NCBI GenBank assembly: GCA_023053685.1
Contig: JALIGW010000016.1
Span: 6,726,501 to 6,790,500 of the forward strand
Direction: 5' to 3'
DNA length: 64,000 nucleotides
From: Diadophis punctatus similis
Taxonomy: Eukaryota > Chordata > Lepidosauria > Squamata > Dipsadidae
This document shows positions 46,617 to 58,938 of this stretch, piece by piece; the first letter of the stretch is position 1, and each line of letters opens with the position of its first letter. Made by a program: the position numbers and the translations under genes. The notes below the pieces were generated by a model, which saw only the letters and a program-made list of their open reading frames with translations, searched no databases and was not told the origin of the DNA.

Positions 46617-47597
46617 TACCGTATTTTTCGGAGTATAAGACGCACTGAAGTATAAGACGCACCTTAGTTTTGGGGGAGGAAAACAAGGAAAAAAGGCCTC
46701 TGCCTCCCAGCAAGTTGCCAAACAGCAAACAGCACAGATGATATACACTGTTTGCTATGTATTTCTGTGCATGTGCGCCTGACCCATAGAAATGGCAAAG
46801 AATTGGAAAAATGTACATTATGGCAGTATATTAATCCCAGAAAGTTTTCTTAAATGTAATCACACTAACTCCTCCCAATTATTTAAATAGATCTACTCCA
46901 AACATGACTAAGTCAGGGTTTCTCAGCTGGCTTATTTCAATACTAATACTAAATACTAATATTTAATACTAAAACAGGAAATTTCAGATTATATTTTTAC
47001 AGATCTTTAAAATTGATGTGGCTTTCTGGAAGAATTCTCTGCTATTTAAAAGAAGATAAATAGCACTGGGCCTCTTCAGAGCAAGCATTTATTTTAAAAA
47101 GCTTCTTCATTTTGTTAAGTTGTCTAGAACAATAATAAAGCAGTCTTTAAAAAATAAGTCTAATAATTAGAACACTCTACAAACATTTAACAAAATAACA
47201 TATTAACAGAATCTGCCTCTACCTAGGATAGAACTCAGAACCTCCTGATTGTGAGGCAAGAGCTCTACCTCTAAGCCAAAGCAAGTATAGCTTACCTTCT
47301 TGCAATTTCAGCAGTTTATCTCCCAGCAATTTGTCTCATCACAGCCACCGTAGTTAGTTTCATTTTACCATGTGGCTTGCAAGCCTCAGTCAGCTGGAGG
47401 TCGGGAGGCAGATCATCTCTTCTTGTGCTCTTCTTGTGCTTTGCCCTGTTTGCTGCAAAGAGGTAAATTGCTGGCAGGCAGAGACCAAAGGTTGAGGGTG
47501 GCTGGGTGGGGCTACATTCGGTGTATAAGACGCACCCAAGTTTTCACCCTCTTTTTGAGGGTAAAAAGGTGCGTCTTATACTCCAAAAAATACAGTA
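46617..47597. mobile_element. DNA element, TACCGTATTTTTCGG family, interrupted
   Basis: The left end taccgtatttttcggagtat is at 46617. The right end gtgcgtcttatactccaaaa, then aatacagta, closes at 47597. Complementary interior pieces (gcctcccagcaagttgcc at the left, gaggtcgggaggcagatca at the right) suggest one element broken by about 600 bp of other DNA, including a tRNA-SINE head at about 47208-47290. Confidence 0.65.
47208..47290 (-). repeat. tRNA-like SINE head
   Basis: On the minus strand: ggcttagaggtagagctctt, then gcctcacaatcaggaggttc, then tgagttctatcc. It has A-box and B-box-like segments and an anticodon-stem-like palindrome, but no intact acceptor stem, so it is a SINE head rather than a tRNA gene. 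Confidence 0.55.
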
Positions 47598-47764
47598 ATT
47601 TGTAAGATTATAGTTTTTATATTATTCTTTTTTAAATAGTATACTAGTTTGCATATTTAGTTTCAAATAACTGTGGTATGTGAATCCAGTCACTCTGGTT
47701 TATGCCATTATCAAGCTATACTTTATTCAATTATGGTTTATTAATTAATGATCAAACTATATAG

Positions 47765-47895
47765 CAGACGTCCCCAAACTTGGCAACTTTTAAGACTTGT
47801 GGACTTCAACTCCCAGAATTCTCCAGCCAGCTGGCTGGAGAATTCTGGGAGTTGAAGTCCACAAGTTTTAAAGTTGCCAAGTTTGGGGACCTCTG
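47765..47895. mobile_element. Palindromic hAT-type MITE, 131 bp
   Basis: The ends are cagacgtccccaaacttggc and gccaagtttggggacctctg. The 8-bp duplication ctatatag is perfect at 47757-47764 and 47896-47903. It is almost identical to the copy at 45419-45549, which implies recent activity. Confidence 0.93.
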
Positions 47896-48660
47896 CTATA
47901 TAGCATCTAGCTCTGTGTCCATCCTTGGCACATACCAAGCTTTCTGCACACCTACGAGAAAATAAACTAATTTTCAAAATGAAAATTTGTCGTGCTATGA
48001 AACCAAATGCTAGCTTCTAACATGGTTTTCACTTTCAGGAAAACCCCTGGATCCTACACAGCCTTATGACTTCCTTACAGATAAAAGTTATTGGCAGTTA
48101 TAATAACCATTATATTAAAAAGGCAGAAGCGATAACCTTGAGGAAGAGGAGGAAGAATCTCAACTAAGATTATGGTCAGATAAAAGAAATCTGTAGCTTT
48201 TTCAACACTAAAAGTTCAAAGTTCTTTCTACCCTGCTTCTTCAAAGTCCAGCTTTTGCTTCCTATAGTGTCAGATAGAGAATTGCTTGTACAATTCTGAT
48301 TTTGGAGGCATAGACACATCACAACATCTGAATATCTCCCAAGACCTTCACAGCTGCTCTCCCGAGTGCTATTCTGTGGTTATGTCTCGACTGCTTGTTG
48401 CTTTATTAGTGATGGTTGATCCTAAAAGGCAGAAGCTATCTACCACTTTGATATGAATTCTAAGGCTGGTTGCTACATCCACTGGCATTAGTTTGGTCTT
48501 CTTTATATTTAATTTTGGCCATGTAGGAAGATTGTTTCTTAGCAAACGATGTTGGAAGTGATGTAAGAAACTGGAAACTGGTGACAGAATTGAAAAATAA
48601 AAGAATGGATGCAGGTAAGAGAAAGAAACCTCAGGGACTGGTATCAGTGCACAACATGAG

Positions 48661-48920
48661 CACGAGGTGGTGCAATGGTTAGAGGCAGGTACTGCAGGCC
48701 ACTTTAGCTGACATTGATCCGCAGGTCAGCGGTTCAAATCTCACCGGCTCGAGGTTGACTCAGCCTTCCATCCTTCTGAGGTAGGTAAAATGAGGACCCA
48801 GATTGTTGGGGGCAATATAAATATACATTGCTTACTGGTGTAAACCGCTTAGAGAGTGCTTGCACTGTGAGGCGGTATATAAATCTCACAAATAAACAAA
48901 CAAACAAACAAACAAACATG
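48661..48920 (+). repeat. tRNA-derived squamate SINE
   Basis: Head gaggtggtgcaatggttaga, a ggttcaaatctcaccggctc B-box region, then ttgactcagccttccatcct, gaggacccagattgttgggg and the tail ccgcttagagagtgcttgca, then ggcggtatataaat. It ends in (CAAA)n. Other copies are at 59338-59575, 63577-63795 and, reversed, 58428-58676. Confidence 0.88.
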
Positions 48921-49014
48921 AATATTTTATTGTGTATATAATCTAGAAGACAGAGTAGGTTCACAGAGAACATTAAGACCAAACCAACCAAATAATATTT
49001 TAATATAGGTGTAA

Positions 49015-49200
49015 CCAGTAGTGGGTTCCTACCGGTGCACTCTCCGCCGTTCTCGCCGCCGAGCCGAAGACGCTGGCGGCGTTTGCGGCGCGGGCCTTCC
49101 CCCGCCCGCTTTCCCGGGACGCCGGGATGCTGCCATTTGCGTTCTTCTGCACTCTGCGCAAATGGCGGCATCCCGGCGTCCTGGGAAAGTGGGCTTGAGT
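49015..49200. mobile_element. GGTGGGTT-family MITE, left part with a strong hairpin
   Basis: It starts ccagtagtgggttcctaccg, then gtgc. 49105-49141 and 49156-49193 are 37-38-nt inverted arms (cccgctttcccgggacgccg and complement) around a 14-nt loop. No right terminus was found. Confidence 0.65.
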
Positions 49201-49816
49201 TGAAAGCTCCTGAAAGAAAAACCAATAATGTTTACATAATTTAATCACAATGGATCAAGAATGTTGCAACTGCACTCTAATGCTTAGACCTTTGGTCTAG
49301 ATGAGATCATATTCAGAATATGCTAGACATAATGCAGGTGAATGAGTTGAATGGTCAAAAGATATTCTGAAGTGCAGATTATAAAGTTAGTCTTCACATA
49401 GTAAAAAAATAAACAACCTCGTACTGTACTAAATCAGTTTGTTATTAAAACAAGGAATGGATGGATACAATATCTCTACCCCAAAGACATTAATTTCTAG
49501 AAAAGGGCAGAAGAAATTAAACAATGATCATACAATAAATACAGCTAGCATTTGATACACAGCAATGATGTGAATTCTTTCATAATAGCATCATGGTTTT
49601 GTTAAATAACTCTGCTTACCTGAGCCTTTGTGTCATGGGAAATACTTTATTGTAGTATATGCCTTGCCAGCCAAGAAAGGATTCTTTACTTACAGTACTT
49701 GCTTCATTTTGTTTTCAATATTGCCCTGGTGTCTCAGGATTGATGATGCTATTCAAGTACTGAAAACTTTGGGCCAGATGAAATGTATTTGGTAGACAAG
49801 TATGATATACAGATTA

Positions 49817-49860
49817 ACAGAGTTGGAAGGGACCTTGTAGGTTATCTAGTCCAACCCCCC
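49817..49860 (-). repeat. CR1 3'-terminal scrap
   Basis: attaacagagttggaaggga, then ccttgtaggttatctagtcc, then aacccccc: the reversed terminal 44 bp of CR1 only. Confidence 0.85.
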
Positions 49861-50489
49861 ATCCCACCCCGTAAGATACCATAAGGATCTCCACGCTGTG
49901 AGTTAAGGATCTCCACACTGTGACTTACAACATCTGATATTTAAGCTGATTATGTGATATTATCATGCATTACATGTTCTTGCACAATTCTTACTATACT
50001 GAATTATTTAAAAGAACAGAAGGCCATCATAATAGAAATACATATGGTTGGTTCCATGCTTAATTTTAGACACAAAATTGTATAAATTTCACATTATGTA
50101 GTATTATGCAAAGTTCAATCACTTTTCTGATGTCTCTCAAAATTCAGCTATGCGTTGTGCTTCTTGGGAGAATCCACCCTTTAAAAAAAAAACCCAAATG
50201 CCCCAAACCTCGTAGATGGATTGCATTAGCTTCCAATTTGCTTGGAGAACAAATCCTTTGACCTGGATGACCCTCCCTCGAATCCTTTAGGGCTGGGAAT
50301 GGACTGGAGTTACTTGGGGCTGAGAATGGAAAGAACCAGTCCCAGATCCATCGGCGTTTCTCGCAGTTTGGCTGGCAAAGGGCTTCAATCTCGAGTTATT
50401 GGGAACTGGTGGATGTTGGTCTTCTCGTCGAGGGAGCGTTTAGGCTTCCGACAACCCACTCCAAGCCCTCACTTCTTCAGCCCCCATTG

Positions 50490-51080
50490 GCTTCAGGACT
50501 GCGAGGGGTGGGAAAAGGTCGGGGCCACATGCCCGCATCCCCCCCTTCCCCTCCCGGACCTGACGGACCTGCTCTCTCGCCATTCCTTCCCCCATCCCCC
50601 CGAAGCCATTTCAGGAGGACGAGCCGCCGCTTCCGCCACCCCCGCAGCCGTCGCGGAGCGCCTCACGACGGCTCTGCGGGGCCGGCACGACCTCCCCACT
50701 CCGGCGCTACCTCCCGGCCCTTCTGCCTCTCCGGGACCGCGGATTGGCTGGGCGGCCGCCTCGTCCCAGAATGCATTGCATGGCGCGTCATTGAAGAGAG
50801 ACCATGATGGCGGCGGCCGCGGCGGCGGGGGGAGCCTCCGAGGTGATCGCTCAGCTGGAGAGCGCGGCCAAAGTGCTGATGGTGAGGGAGCCGCGCGGGT
50901 CGGCGGGTCGACAGATCGGCCGGGGGGCGGAGCGGATGATGGGGTGGAATAAGCCGGGCTCTGTCCTTAGGGGAAGCCCCGTGAGTGCCCCTTCCCCGGG
51001 GATGGCTCTCTTTGGACTCCTCTAGGGAAGCATCCTCGGATAACCCCGGGAGGTGGCATCGCCTTTCTTGCCCTAGCAAC
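50490..51080 (+). promoter_or_regulatory. XPO4: XPO4 CpG-island promoter
   Basis: A sharp change to GC-rich, CpG-dense sequence surrounds the XPO4 start codon. Visible sites: an inverted CCAAT box (ggattggctg, 50741-50750); a ZNF143/STAF-type motif, tcccagaatgcattgc (50764-50779); and a YY1-type atgatggcggc overlapping the start codon (50804-50814). No TATA box is seen, as expected of a housekeeping gene. The transcription start is probably between 50750 and 50800. Confidence 0.75.
50804..50881 (+). CDS. XPO4: XPO4 (exportin-4) first coding exon
   Basis: 26 codons, MMAAAAAAGGASEVIAQLES then AAKVLM, ending in phase 0 at atg|gtgagg (donor from 50882). The IAQLE..AAKVLM end matches the N-terminus of exportin-4, a RanGTP-dependent nuclear transport receptor of the importin-beta family (cargoes described include eIF5A and SMAD3). 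Only this short exon is in the window; HEAT-repeat exons must lie beyond 64000. Support: initiation context accATGATGG, a CpG-island promoter, and the known LATS2-XPO4 neighbourhood. The alanine-rich part seems longer than in human. The exon is too short to name without the synteny. Confidence 0.87.
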
Positions 51081-52005
51081 TTTTGCAACAGGACGGGTCT
51101 TTCTCTCCCGTTTCATCTTGTCTGAAGCTGCAACCCCGTGCATCTTTCCTCCAGCTTTATGAGCCTCTTGGACCCCAGGCGGGCAAAAACGGGCAGAATC
51201 ACGTTGCTGGCCACCCTTCGCTTTTGTCCCTGTCGCTTTCCATAACCTCTTTAATGTTGTGTGAAGCTTGGATTCCATTCATTGATATCACCCTATCCCA
51301 ACATAATTCTTTCCTTTTCACTTCGACATCCACGTGCTCAAATCTGTTAATCAGGAGTGGTTCCCCCCACTTCCCAGTTTCTATCCTGGTTCTCTTTTCC
51401 CTCCTTTCCCTTTTAATGCCATTTTTTATATCTCCTGATAAGAATGTTTTAATATCAGCCTCTAATACACGCCCATTTTACCAATACTGCATGTAGTGTA
51501 TTGTCTTTTTCCTTTTCTCTCTCTCTCATATTGCACTGTGTAATGGCTGTTCAGTTTGCTTTTTGTGTTTCTCAAAGATGGATGGACATGTAGTTTCAGT
51601 AGCAAGTTTCAGTAGCAGAACCTTTTCTTTTGTGAGGGTTTTCTGCAAGGCTAGAAACTCATGCTCCAAAATGCTACTTGTGACTAAGCTAAAATAACTT
51701 TGCATTTGTTCTCTTTCAATGAATTAAATATATTAAAACAGAAAACATTCAAAACCGTTCTCAAAGAGCAAAGAATGCTCGTCTATAATATGTAATCTTC
51801 TAGATTAGTGGCTTTTGCTGTACCGATGTATGGAATGTGTATAGGTTTACTGAGTAAATGGATCATAATCTGTTCTTCCCAAGCATTAAATAGTGAACAT
51901 TTTGTATAATAACTCCATGCAAAAAAGAAGCAAGCTACAATCAGGATAGTTTGATCTAGATTTGTTACATTGCCTTTCTTTTCTTAAGTTCAGAATGATA
52001 GTTTA

Positions 52006-52026
52006 TATATATATATATATATATAT
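52006..52026 (+). repeat. (TA)n microsatellite
   Basis: About ten ta dinucleotides. Confidence 0.85.
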
Positions 52027-52744
52027 TATTTTTCCCCTTCTTAACAGTCCTTTGGTGTGATAGGCTATCAGAGTGCTTTTTGGAAATATCAGGCAGACAG
52101 ACCATATAAACAGATTAAGAATCCAGATGGATTTGAAATAAGATTTTGAAATTAATTATAAGACTCTTCCCTGTGGGAAAATGCTGTTGTTTTGAATTCT
52201 TAAAAAAAAACAATTGTAGGGGACTTTGACCATTGAAATTTGCCTTACTAATATAGAATGGAGCAATGTCATTTTAGCTAGTGAGATTATTCTTACATGT
52301 TACTGAACATATCTCTGTTTCTTGTTATCATATATACATCAATAGCTCTTTTATGGCAGGTGCTTTACAGTTTAGCTGAATAACTATGTGCAATGCAATT
52401 AGCACTCCTAGCACATTAAAAAGTCAGGACAAAAGAGTCCTAGCTAGTCCTCACCCTCTGTGGTACAAAGTTTTATTAGAGCGTAGGATATAGCATTCAA
52501 ATAAATAATTCTAAGATGATATAGTCTATTACTGTACCATCTGAGATCTCTGAACATCTAGCTTGGCTCTTAAGAAGTCTATAAACTACCTGAGGCAAGA
52601 GTTTAACTTGTCTTTTTGCTTCTAAGCTTGAGCAATTTTGAAATACAAAGCAGGACTTGCTAATGCAGAAGGTGTGATCCAGGGTGCCACTAGATGTGTG
52701 CCAAATGATATACTTACTATAGTCTGTACTTGATTGTGAATACA

Positions 52745-52900
52745 TGTTTGTAACAATTTTATTGAAATTTAAAATTACAAATAGAAACTAACAGAAACGA
52801 AGAAAAATAGAAACAAGAAGAAATAGAAATTGCAAAAAGGAGGAGAAATATATAAAAAAATAAAAGAAAAAATTATAGAAAGCAATAACTTCCCCTTCAA
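52745..52900 (-). repeat. Possible LINE 3' end (L1-like)
   Basis: gtaacaattttattgaaatt, then taaaattacaaa, and a long A-rich stretch of gaaacaagaagaaatagaaa type look like a reversed LINE terminus. There is no coding signature, so this is tentative. Confidence 0.3.
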
Positions 52901-53147
52901 CAAGACAAGTATAAACCTTTTCAAAAGCTTAACACGTCTAATATTTCAACCCAAACTCTCTTCATCCCATAACTCATATGTATAAAATAAGAAAATTGAT
53001 TTCATAATTCACAATTTTTGGTTGACTGTGAATATATTTAGTTAACTGTTTTCTTCTGCCAGTCAATGCAAAGTTTTGGCTTTTTAAATTATCTATAGAT
53101 CTCCAAACCCTCTGAGAGAAGCAATAAACCATGGAGTATATATAAAT

Positions 53148-53273
53148 CAGGGGTGTCAAACTCACGTCGTCATGGCAGTGTCACGTGACATATCGGGACT
53201 TTCGCTAAACCGAGTGTGGGTGTGGCCAGTGTGTGACGCATCCGGCCCGTGGGCCGGGAGCTTGACAACCCTG
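53148..53273. mobile_element. hAT-type MITE, CAGGGGTGTCAAAC family, 126 bp
   Basis: The ends are caggggtgtcaaactcacgt and agcttgacaaccctg. Flanking octamers atataaat (53140-53147) and atctaaat (53274-53281) match at seven of eight. Confidence 0.83.
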
Positions 53274-54216
53274 ATCTAAATGAACTTGTTTGGTAGACTT
53301 TAAGATTGCCACCTATCTTAGAAAACTTGAATCTAGTCAGGAAATTGGAAATCTCATAAAGTACAGTGATGTGGCTTTAATTTGATCTGTATAATTCTTT
53401 TACACAAAGTGGCATTAGTTCTAAAAATCTTAGAAGTTTGCTAAAAATTCTTGATGGTAATGATGCAAATAACGGTGTGAAGTGTCTGCTAAAATAAATT
53501 GTAAATTTATTGGGAATTATACGGGAATTGGTAAGTTTTTTTAAAATAATGCTAAATAATTTGGCATTACATTATCCCAATTTTATCCACCTGTTTTAAT
53601 GTTCAGACTGCTTTGCACTATTCTGAAGTTGTAATGTATTCCTTGCATAAGTACACAATGTGTGAACCTGCCAAATAATGCTGACTTACATCTTTTAGTA
53701 TTCTTTACCATTGACCTAGTGGCTGAGAATTAGCCAAATTCTCAATGTTTGCATTTGTGCACTTTTGATATATAGATTTTAAAGTTTATATATTTACAAG
53801 GTAATTCAGGAGGTTTAATCCCAAACTAAGAACCTTACTATTACAACCTTAGACTACAATTTTATAAGCATATGTTTGGATATTAGTGCTACTGAACTCA
53901 GTGAAGTTTGTTTCTGAGTAAGCTGCATTTTCAAATAGCATGTCTAATAAATATAATAAATGTAGGAATTATATACCTGCTACTTGTATCTTGAACATAT
54001 CCATAGTCTATTTATTTGTCATTTTTCTGATTTTAAGTCAAGTATCTAGTAGAAAATGTGAATAATTTTTTATCAGATTTGCCTGAATTGCAAATATTTG
54101 ATTACCATAATTGCAAATATCTATACTGTAATTGTATGAAGGCTAGAAATGTACAAATCTGTAAAAAGTGGAAAACCTGATGGAAATGTTATTTCTCTAG
54201 TTTTCTCCAGGACACA

Positions 54217-54239
54217 CTGTGTGTGTGTGTGTGTGTGTG

Positions 54240-54279
<40 letters not shown>
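54217..54279 (+). repeat. (GT)n microsatellite
   Basis: About thirty gt dinucleotides with one interruption, running directly into the left end of the DNA element that follows. Confidence 0.95.
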
Positions 54280-54281
<2 letters not shown>

Positions 54282-54670
54282 TTCTCTACTTACAACAGAT
54301 AATTTAATCACCGTTCAAAGTTACAATGGCAATGAAAACAGTGATATGACCATTTTTCATACTTATGATTGTTGCAGCATCCCCATAGTCATGTAATCAA
54401 AATTCAGATGCTTGCCAATTGGTTCATATTTATGATGGTTGCAGTGTCCTGGGATCATATGATCACCCTTTGCAACCTTCTAACAAACAATGTCAATGGG
54501 AAAGCCCTATTCACTTAACAACTGTGTTACTAACTTAATAACTGCAATGATTCATTTAACAACAGTGACAAGAAAGGTCACAAAATGGGGCAAAATTCAC
54601 TTAGCAGTTGTCTCGCTTAGCAAGAGAAATTTTGCGCTCAGCTGTGGTCATAAGTTGAGGACTACCTGTA
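54279..54670 (+). mobile_element. GGTAGTCCTTGACT-family element
   Basis: tagttctctacttacaacag at the left and cataagttgaggactacctg, then ta, at the right, with the full body in between. The left terminus is merged with the (GT)n tract. Confidence 0.83.
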
Positions 54671-55131
54671 GCTCCTGCTCTTCCCAGTTGACTTAGTCTT
54701 CTTCCTAGTTGCTATCCCTAGTTGCAACTTCTTCCTAGTTACTATCTCTTTCCCTAAAGATGCAGCTTTCCTACAGCAGTTGGAATAAGTAAAGGTGCCA
54801 GCGATACCCATGAGACCAGGTTTTGATATTTCTGGTCTTTAAATTGCTTATAAATGGTGATGCTGGGAGGACGATGACAACGACAAATTTTAGTTCAGTA
54901 TGTGATACTTGGATACATTTTGTAAAAAAGTCAGTGAATTCATTCAAAAAACAACTTCTTTTTCTTTTTGGTGTAATTAAGCTCAGCAGACTATCAGAGA
55001 AAGCAAGGTGTAGCAACTTTGATTGTAACTGATGTTGTACATAGCTTTACCCTGCAGCAACTTTATGAACCAGAGCTGTCTGCATATTACTATGTGCTGC
55101 CATCTGCTTGTAAATCTAGAACACAGTACAG

Positions 55132-55536
55132 TACAAGTAGTCCTTGACTTACAGCAATTCATTTAGCGACCGTTTAATTAAAATGGCACTGAAAAAAATA
55201 AACTTATACCAATGACCAGTATTCACACTTAACAACCATTGCAGCATCTCCATGGTCACATGATCAAAATTCAAATGCTTGTCAACTGACTCATATTTAT
55301 GACGGTTGCAGTGTCCCATGATCACGTAATCAACTTTTGCAACCTTTTGACAAGCAAATCAATGGGGAAACCACATTCGCTTAACGACTGTGTTACTAAC
55401 CTAATTACTGCAGTGATTCACTTAACAACTATGGCAAGAAAGCTCATAAAATGATGCAAACCTCATTTAACAAATGTCTCGCTTAACAATATAAATTTTG
55501 CACTCAATTATGGTCATAAAGTCGAGGACTACCTGT
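55132..55536 (+). mobile_element. GGTAGTCCTTGACT-family element
   Basis: tacaagtagtccttgactta at the left and aagtcgaggactacctgta at the right. Flanks cagtacag and cagtaaag match at seven of eight if the element is taken as TACA...TGTA, so an 8-bp target is possible but not certain. Confidence 0.83.
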
Positions 55537-58017
55537 ACAGTAAAGCAAACAGAAGTCGTGTCAGTGAGAAAGTTCTCTTCTGAAAATAATCCTGAAGAAT
55601 GGGACGTAATTCATGATAATCATTCCCAGCTTCTAAACACTGTAACATTTCTGGCAGGAGATCAGGCGTCCCTAAAATTTGTGGGTTTTAGATGATTGAC
55701 TTTCAAATCCCATAATTTTTGCAAATAGAGCTATTAAAATTGCTGAGATTTGCTAGTCATGACCAGCCTAAGTCCCACTGATTTCACTAAGTATATTCTC
55801 AGTGTGACTAAGTAGGGATCAAACCTTAAGCTTTTATACAATACTGTATTCTTAAGAGTTGATAGTTCAGATAATATCTTAATGTATTCTGTGTCATGAC
55901 TGATGATCTTGGCATGGGCTTTGCTCTGAAAGTTGCCTGTAAATATTTTAAACAAAGAGTTAGTTATAGAATTATTGCCTTTGCCAATAACTTATTTGAG
56001 GAAAGGGTATGAAAGACTCGGTAAAAGTATATAGTACTTTCATTATTATAGAATATTCTGTAAAGCAGCATTCCAAAACTTTCTATTTTCCTGTAATGCA
56101 TCTGGAGCATATCAATTTGAAGAAGGTTCCAGTGAAGGAGTATGGGGCTATTAAGGCATCTGGAATGAAAATCTGGATAAATGAGGATTGCAAACATAAA
56201 GTGACTAATCTAATTAAATTGAATTGGGGTATTTTTTTTAGAGAGAGAATTGATTTATTGTAAAGAAATTACAACATCTAAGGATTTTGTGGCACCATGG
56301 GGAAAAATAATTTTAATTTTGTATCCTAAATTCAACATACAAAATACATTTTTAATCCCATAGCCCTTCATGAATAAGGAAGTTCCTTCCTAGCAAAATA
56401 CGTAGGCTTGCCTGAAAAAAAAACACTTAACACATTGACCTGGCTCACACAACTTACTAAGCCATAATATACAGTAATTTGTTTGCCTTTGGCTTAGCGT
56501 GTTATACAAACCCAGTCAATTATGACTTATACAATAAGTATGCCTAAGCAAATCATGGCTTAGTGCAGTATGTGAATTTAATTACTGACTCCCATGTTTT
56601 TTGCATTTTAACAAGTGCTACAGCTTTCAATATTAAATATCAAAGAGGGTTACTTTACACATAGATTTCTGTAACATTTAATTTTGGGGTTTCCCAAGAG
56701 CTTAAAACACCAAATTCTGCACAAACTGTTAGGTTAGTTAGATATTCTTCTCAGTTGTGATTTTGATGGCTTATTTTTATTTTTGTTGTTTACTTGCTGC
56801 TAAAAATAGCTTTTAAATTGAGACATTAGATACTGTCTTGATTCAATATTACTTATAGAATAATAAAGGAAAGTATATTTTTATTTTTTGTAAATACTTA
56901 TTCTTACAATTTGTAAATTGCCCTTTCTATTTCCTTTTTCTTTTGTTTCCATTTAGTTCCTAAATACTTTAAAAAATAAAATAGAGATTAAAAATATTGG
57001 TGTGTTGAAAGTGCCTGTTAAGAATGTCATATCAACAAATTCTGGTTTTGGATATAATCTGTAAAAAAATGGTCTGTTTTCTTAAACTACAGCCCTTGTC
57101 CCTGGATTGTTTTTGAAAGAGCCTTGCATTGCTGATAGCATTAGCCATCAGCCACGCAACTAAAGTAAAATTTATCTTCTATGTACAAATATTGTTATGT
57201 TAATTTTATATCCTGCCTTTCTCTGACTTTTCAAAACATTCTCCTAAAAAGTAAATTATAATTATTTACCCCTAATATCTTGAGAGGACTATATATTTTA
57301 AACTGGTTTTCTATTTGGCCTATTGTCCTGACTTTCAAAAACTTCCAAGAACTTGCATTTTTCTCTCTCTTAATTTTTACCTTCCAGCACATCCTTTCCC
57401 GTGACCTTTACTTCCCTAGTTCAGTTCAAAGGCTTCCTGCTTTCTCAGAAGATTATACTCTTCCTGTATTTTCTCAACATCTGTACGATGCTATTTCTTT
57501 ATCTTCTTTCAAATCTCTCTTAAAAATGCTTCTTTTTCATTAACCATCTGGCAAAGCTTTCTACCGCCTCTTGTATGCCATGTTGGGTAAAAATTCTGGG
57601 AGTCATAGTCCTAACAAATCTGGAAAGCAGTAGGTTGAGGAAAATCTGACTTAGAGTGATCACACCTGTAATAAGAGTAGCCTGCAGGTTTCAGTTATTA
57701 AATCCCTATTTTACATTTTGCCTGTGCTTCTTTTCATATGACTGCTTGTTCCTTGTCAAATGTTATATTCCAAGTTAATTGGAACAACAGTCTATCTTTT
57801 TTTTGCTATCTTTAACCATTTTGCCCAGTGATCCATCCCCCCTCCCCTTCTATCTCTCCTTGTATACCTGGCAATATTTTTTTTGTGTGTGTTCATTAGT
57901 TGTCATTAAATTTCTTTTACATTAAGAAAGCCAACTTTGGATACATCGGGAAGAGTTAAGTTCATTACATAGGAGACAAGCAACATTCACTTAGGTACAT
58001 TTTCTAATTAGCAATTA

Positions 58018-58150
58018 CAGGTGCCCTCAAGTTAAGATGGTAATGGGGACTGGACTTTCCATAGTTAAGTAATGCTGTCAAAGTGTGATATCATGTGACC
58101 TCATTTAGTGACTGTAATCCCCATTGTTGTCATTAACTGAATCCCACTGG
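58018..58150 (+). mobile_element. DNA-element-like fragment
   Basis: caggtgccctcaagttaaga, then tggtaatggggactgg, then cctcatttagtgactgtaat and cattaactgaatcccact resemble termini of the no-ORF DNA elements above, but it is a different subfamily. The right end is not defined. Confidence 0.5.
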
Positions 58151-58427
58151 GCAAAGATCTACCCTGATCCAAGCCATTCCTGGCTTGTCCCTCCCAGTAA
58201 GGAGCTTCAGTGAGATAAGGAACTCTTATTTGCCTGCTCTTGAAAGCACGCACACACACACCTATCCCTCCTTGTCTCTGCCCTTTCTGGCCTGCCCAAA
58301 CAGCAGTAGTCTTTGCAGTGATGGCGCTGGGACTGAAATAGAGACCGGGTGCCTTTAGCAGTTTCAATCAGCTGCCATCTCCACCCAGGTCTCTACTTCA
58401 GCACCACCACCACTGCTGTAGAGTATA

Positions 58428-58676
58428 GCAATAGCAATAGGATTTAGACTTGTATACTGCTTCACAGTGCTTTACAGCCCTCTCTAAGCGGTTTACAGAG
58501 TCAGCATATTGCCCCCAACAATCTGGGCCCTCGTTTTACTGACCTCGGAAGGATGGAAGAAGGCTGAGTCAACCTTGAGCCTGTGAACTGCCAAATTGAA
58601 CAGCCAGCAGTCAGCAGAAGTAGCCTGCAGTACTGCATTCTAACCATTGCGCCACTGCGGCTCAGGGTATCATTCA
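58428..58676 (-). repeat. tRNA-derived squamate SINE
   Basis: Reverse of the SINE at 59338: agcaatagcaataggattta, then ctctaagcggtttacagag, ttgcccccaacaatctgggc and, at the head, aaccattgcgccactgcggc. It is nearly full length. Confidence 0.88.
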
Positions 58677-58938
58677 GACCCTGTGCCACAGCCAGCAACC
58701 TCCGTGCCACAGCACAAAGCCCAATCACTCCCGCCACCTTGCACTCTGCCTAGTGTGGCCAGTAACTTCCTCACATAGGGTCAGTCTAGGGGTGCCTCAT
58801 CAGCAATGGAAGAAAGACCATGAAGGTCATCTGGTTGTGGCAGGGCCTGCAGAGCACAGAGAGGTGGAGGTGGCTGGGCTTTGGGTTGAATGGTTTGAAT
58901 TGGCACTCCTCAGTGATAGTGGTGCTAGGGTTGCAATA

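Larger units (their letters stand above)
40054..50490 (+). other. Intergenic region between LATS2 and XPO4
   Basis: No exon or gene is seen here. Annotated repeats occupy about 40772-41173, 41466-42398, 43075-43930, 44586-45143, 45419-45549, 45698-45930, 46617-47597, 47765-47895, 48661-48920, 49015-49200 and 49817-49860. Stretches without recognised content: 40054-40771, 41174-41465, 42399-43074, 43931-44577, 45152-45410, 45931-46616, 47904-48660 and 49861-50490. Confidence 0.8.

Noticed and set aside
47208..47290. A tRNA gene on the minus strand
   Set aside because: A- and B-box-like parts are present but the acceptor stem does not close. It is better explained as a SINE head.
50242..50952. 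A 236-codon open frame over the XPO4 promoter
   Set aside because: It is GC-driven, Pro/Arg/Gly-rich, without any domain, and overlaps the promoter motifs and the XPO4 start in another frame.
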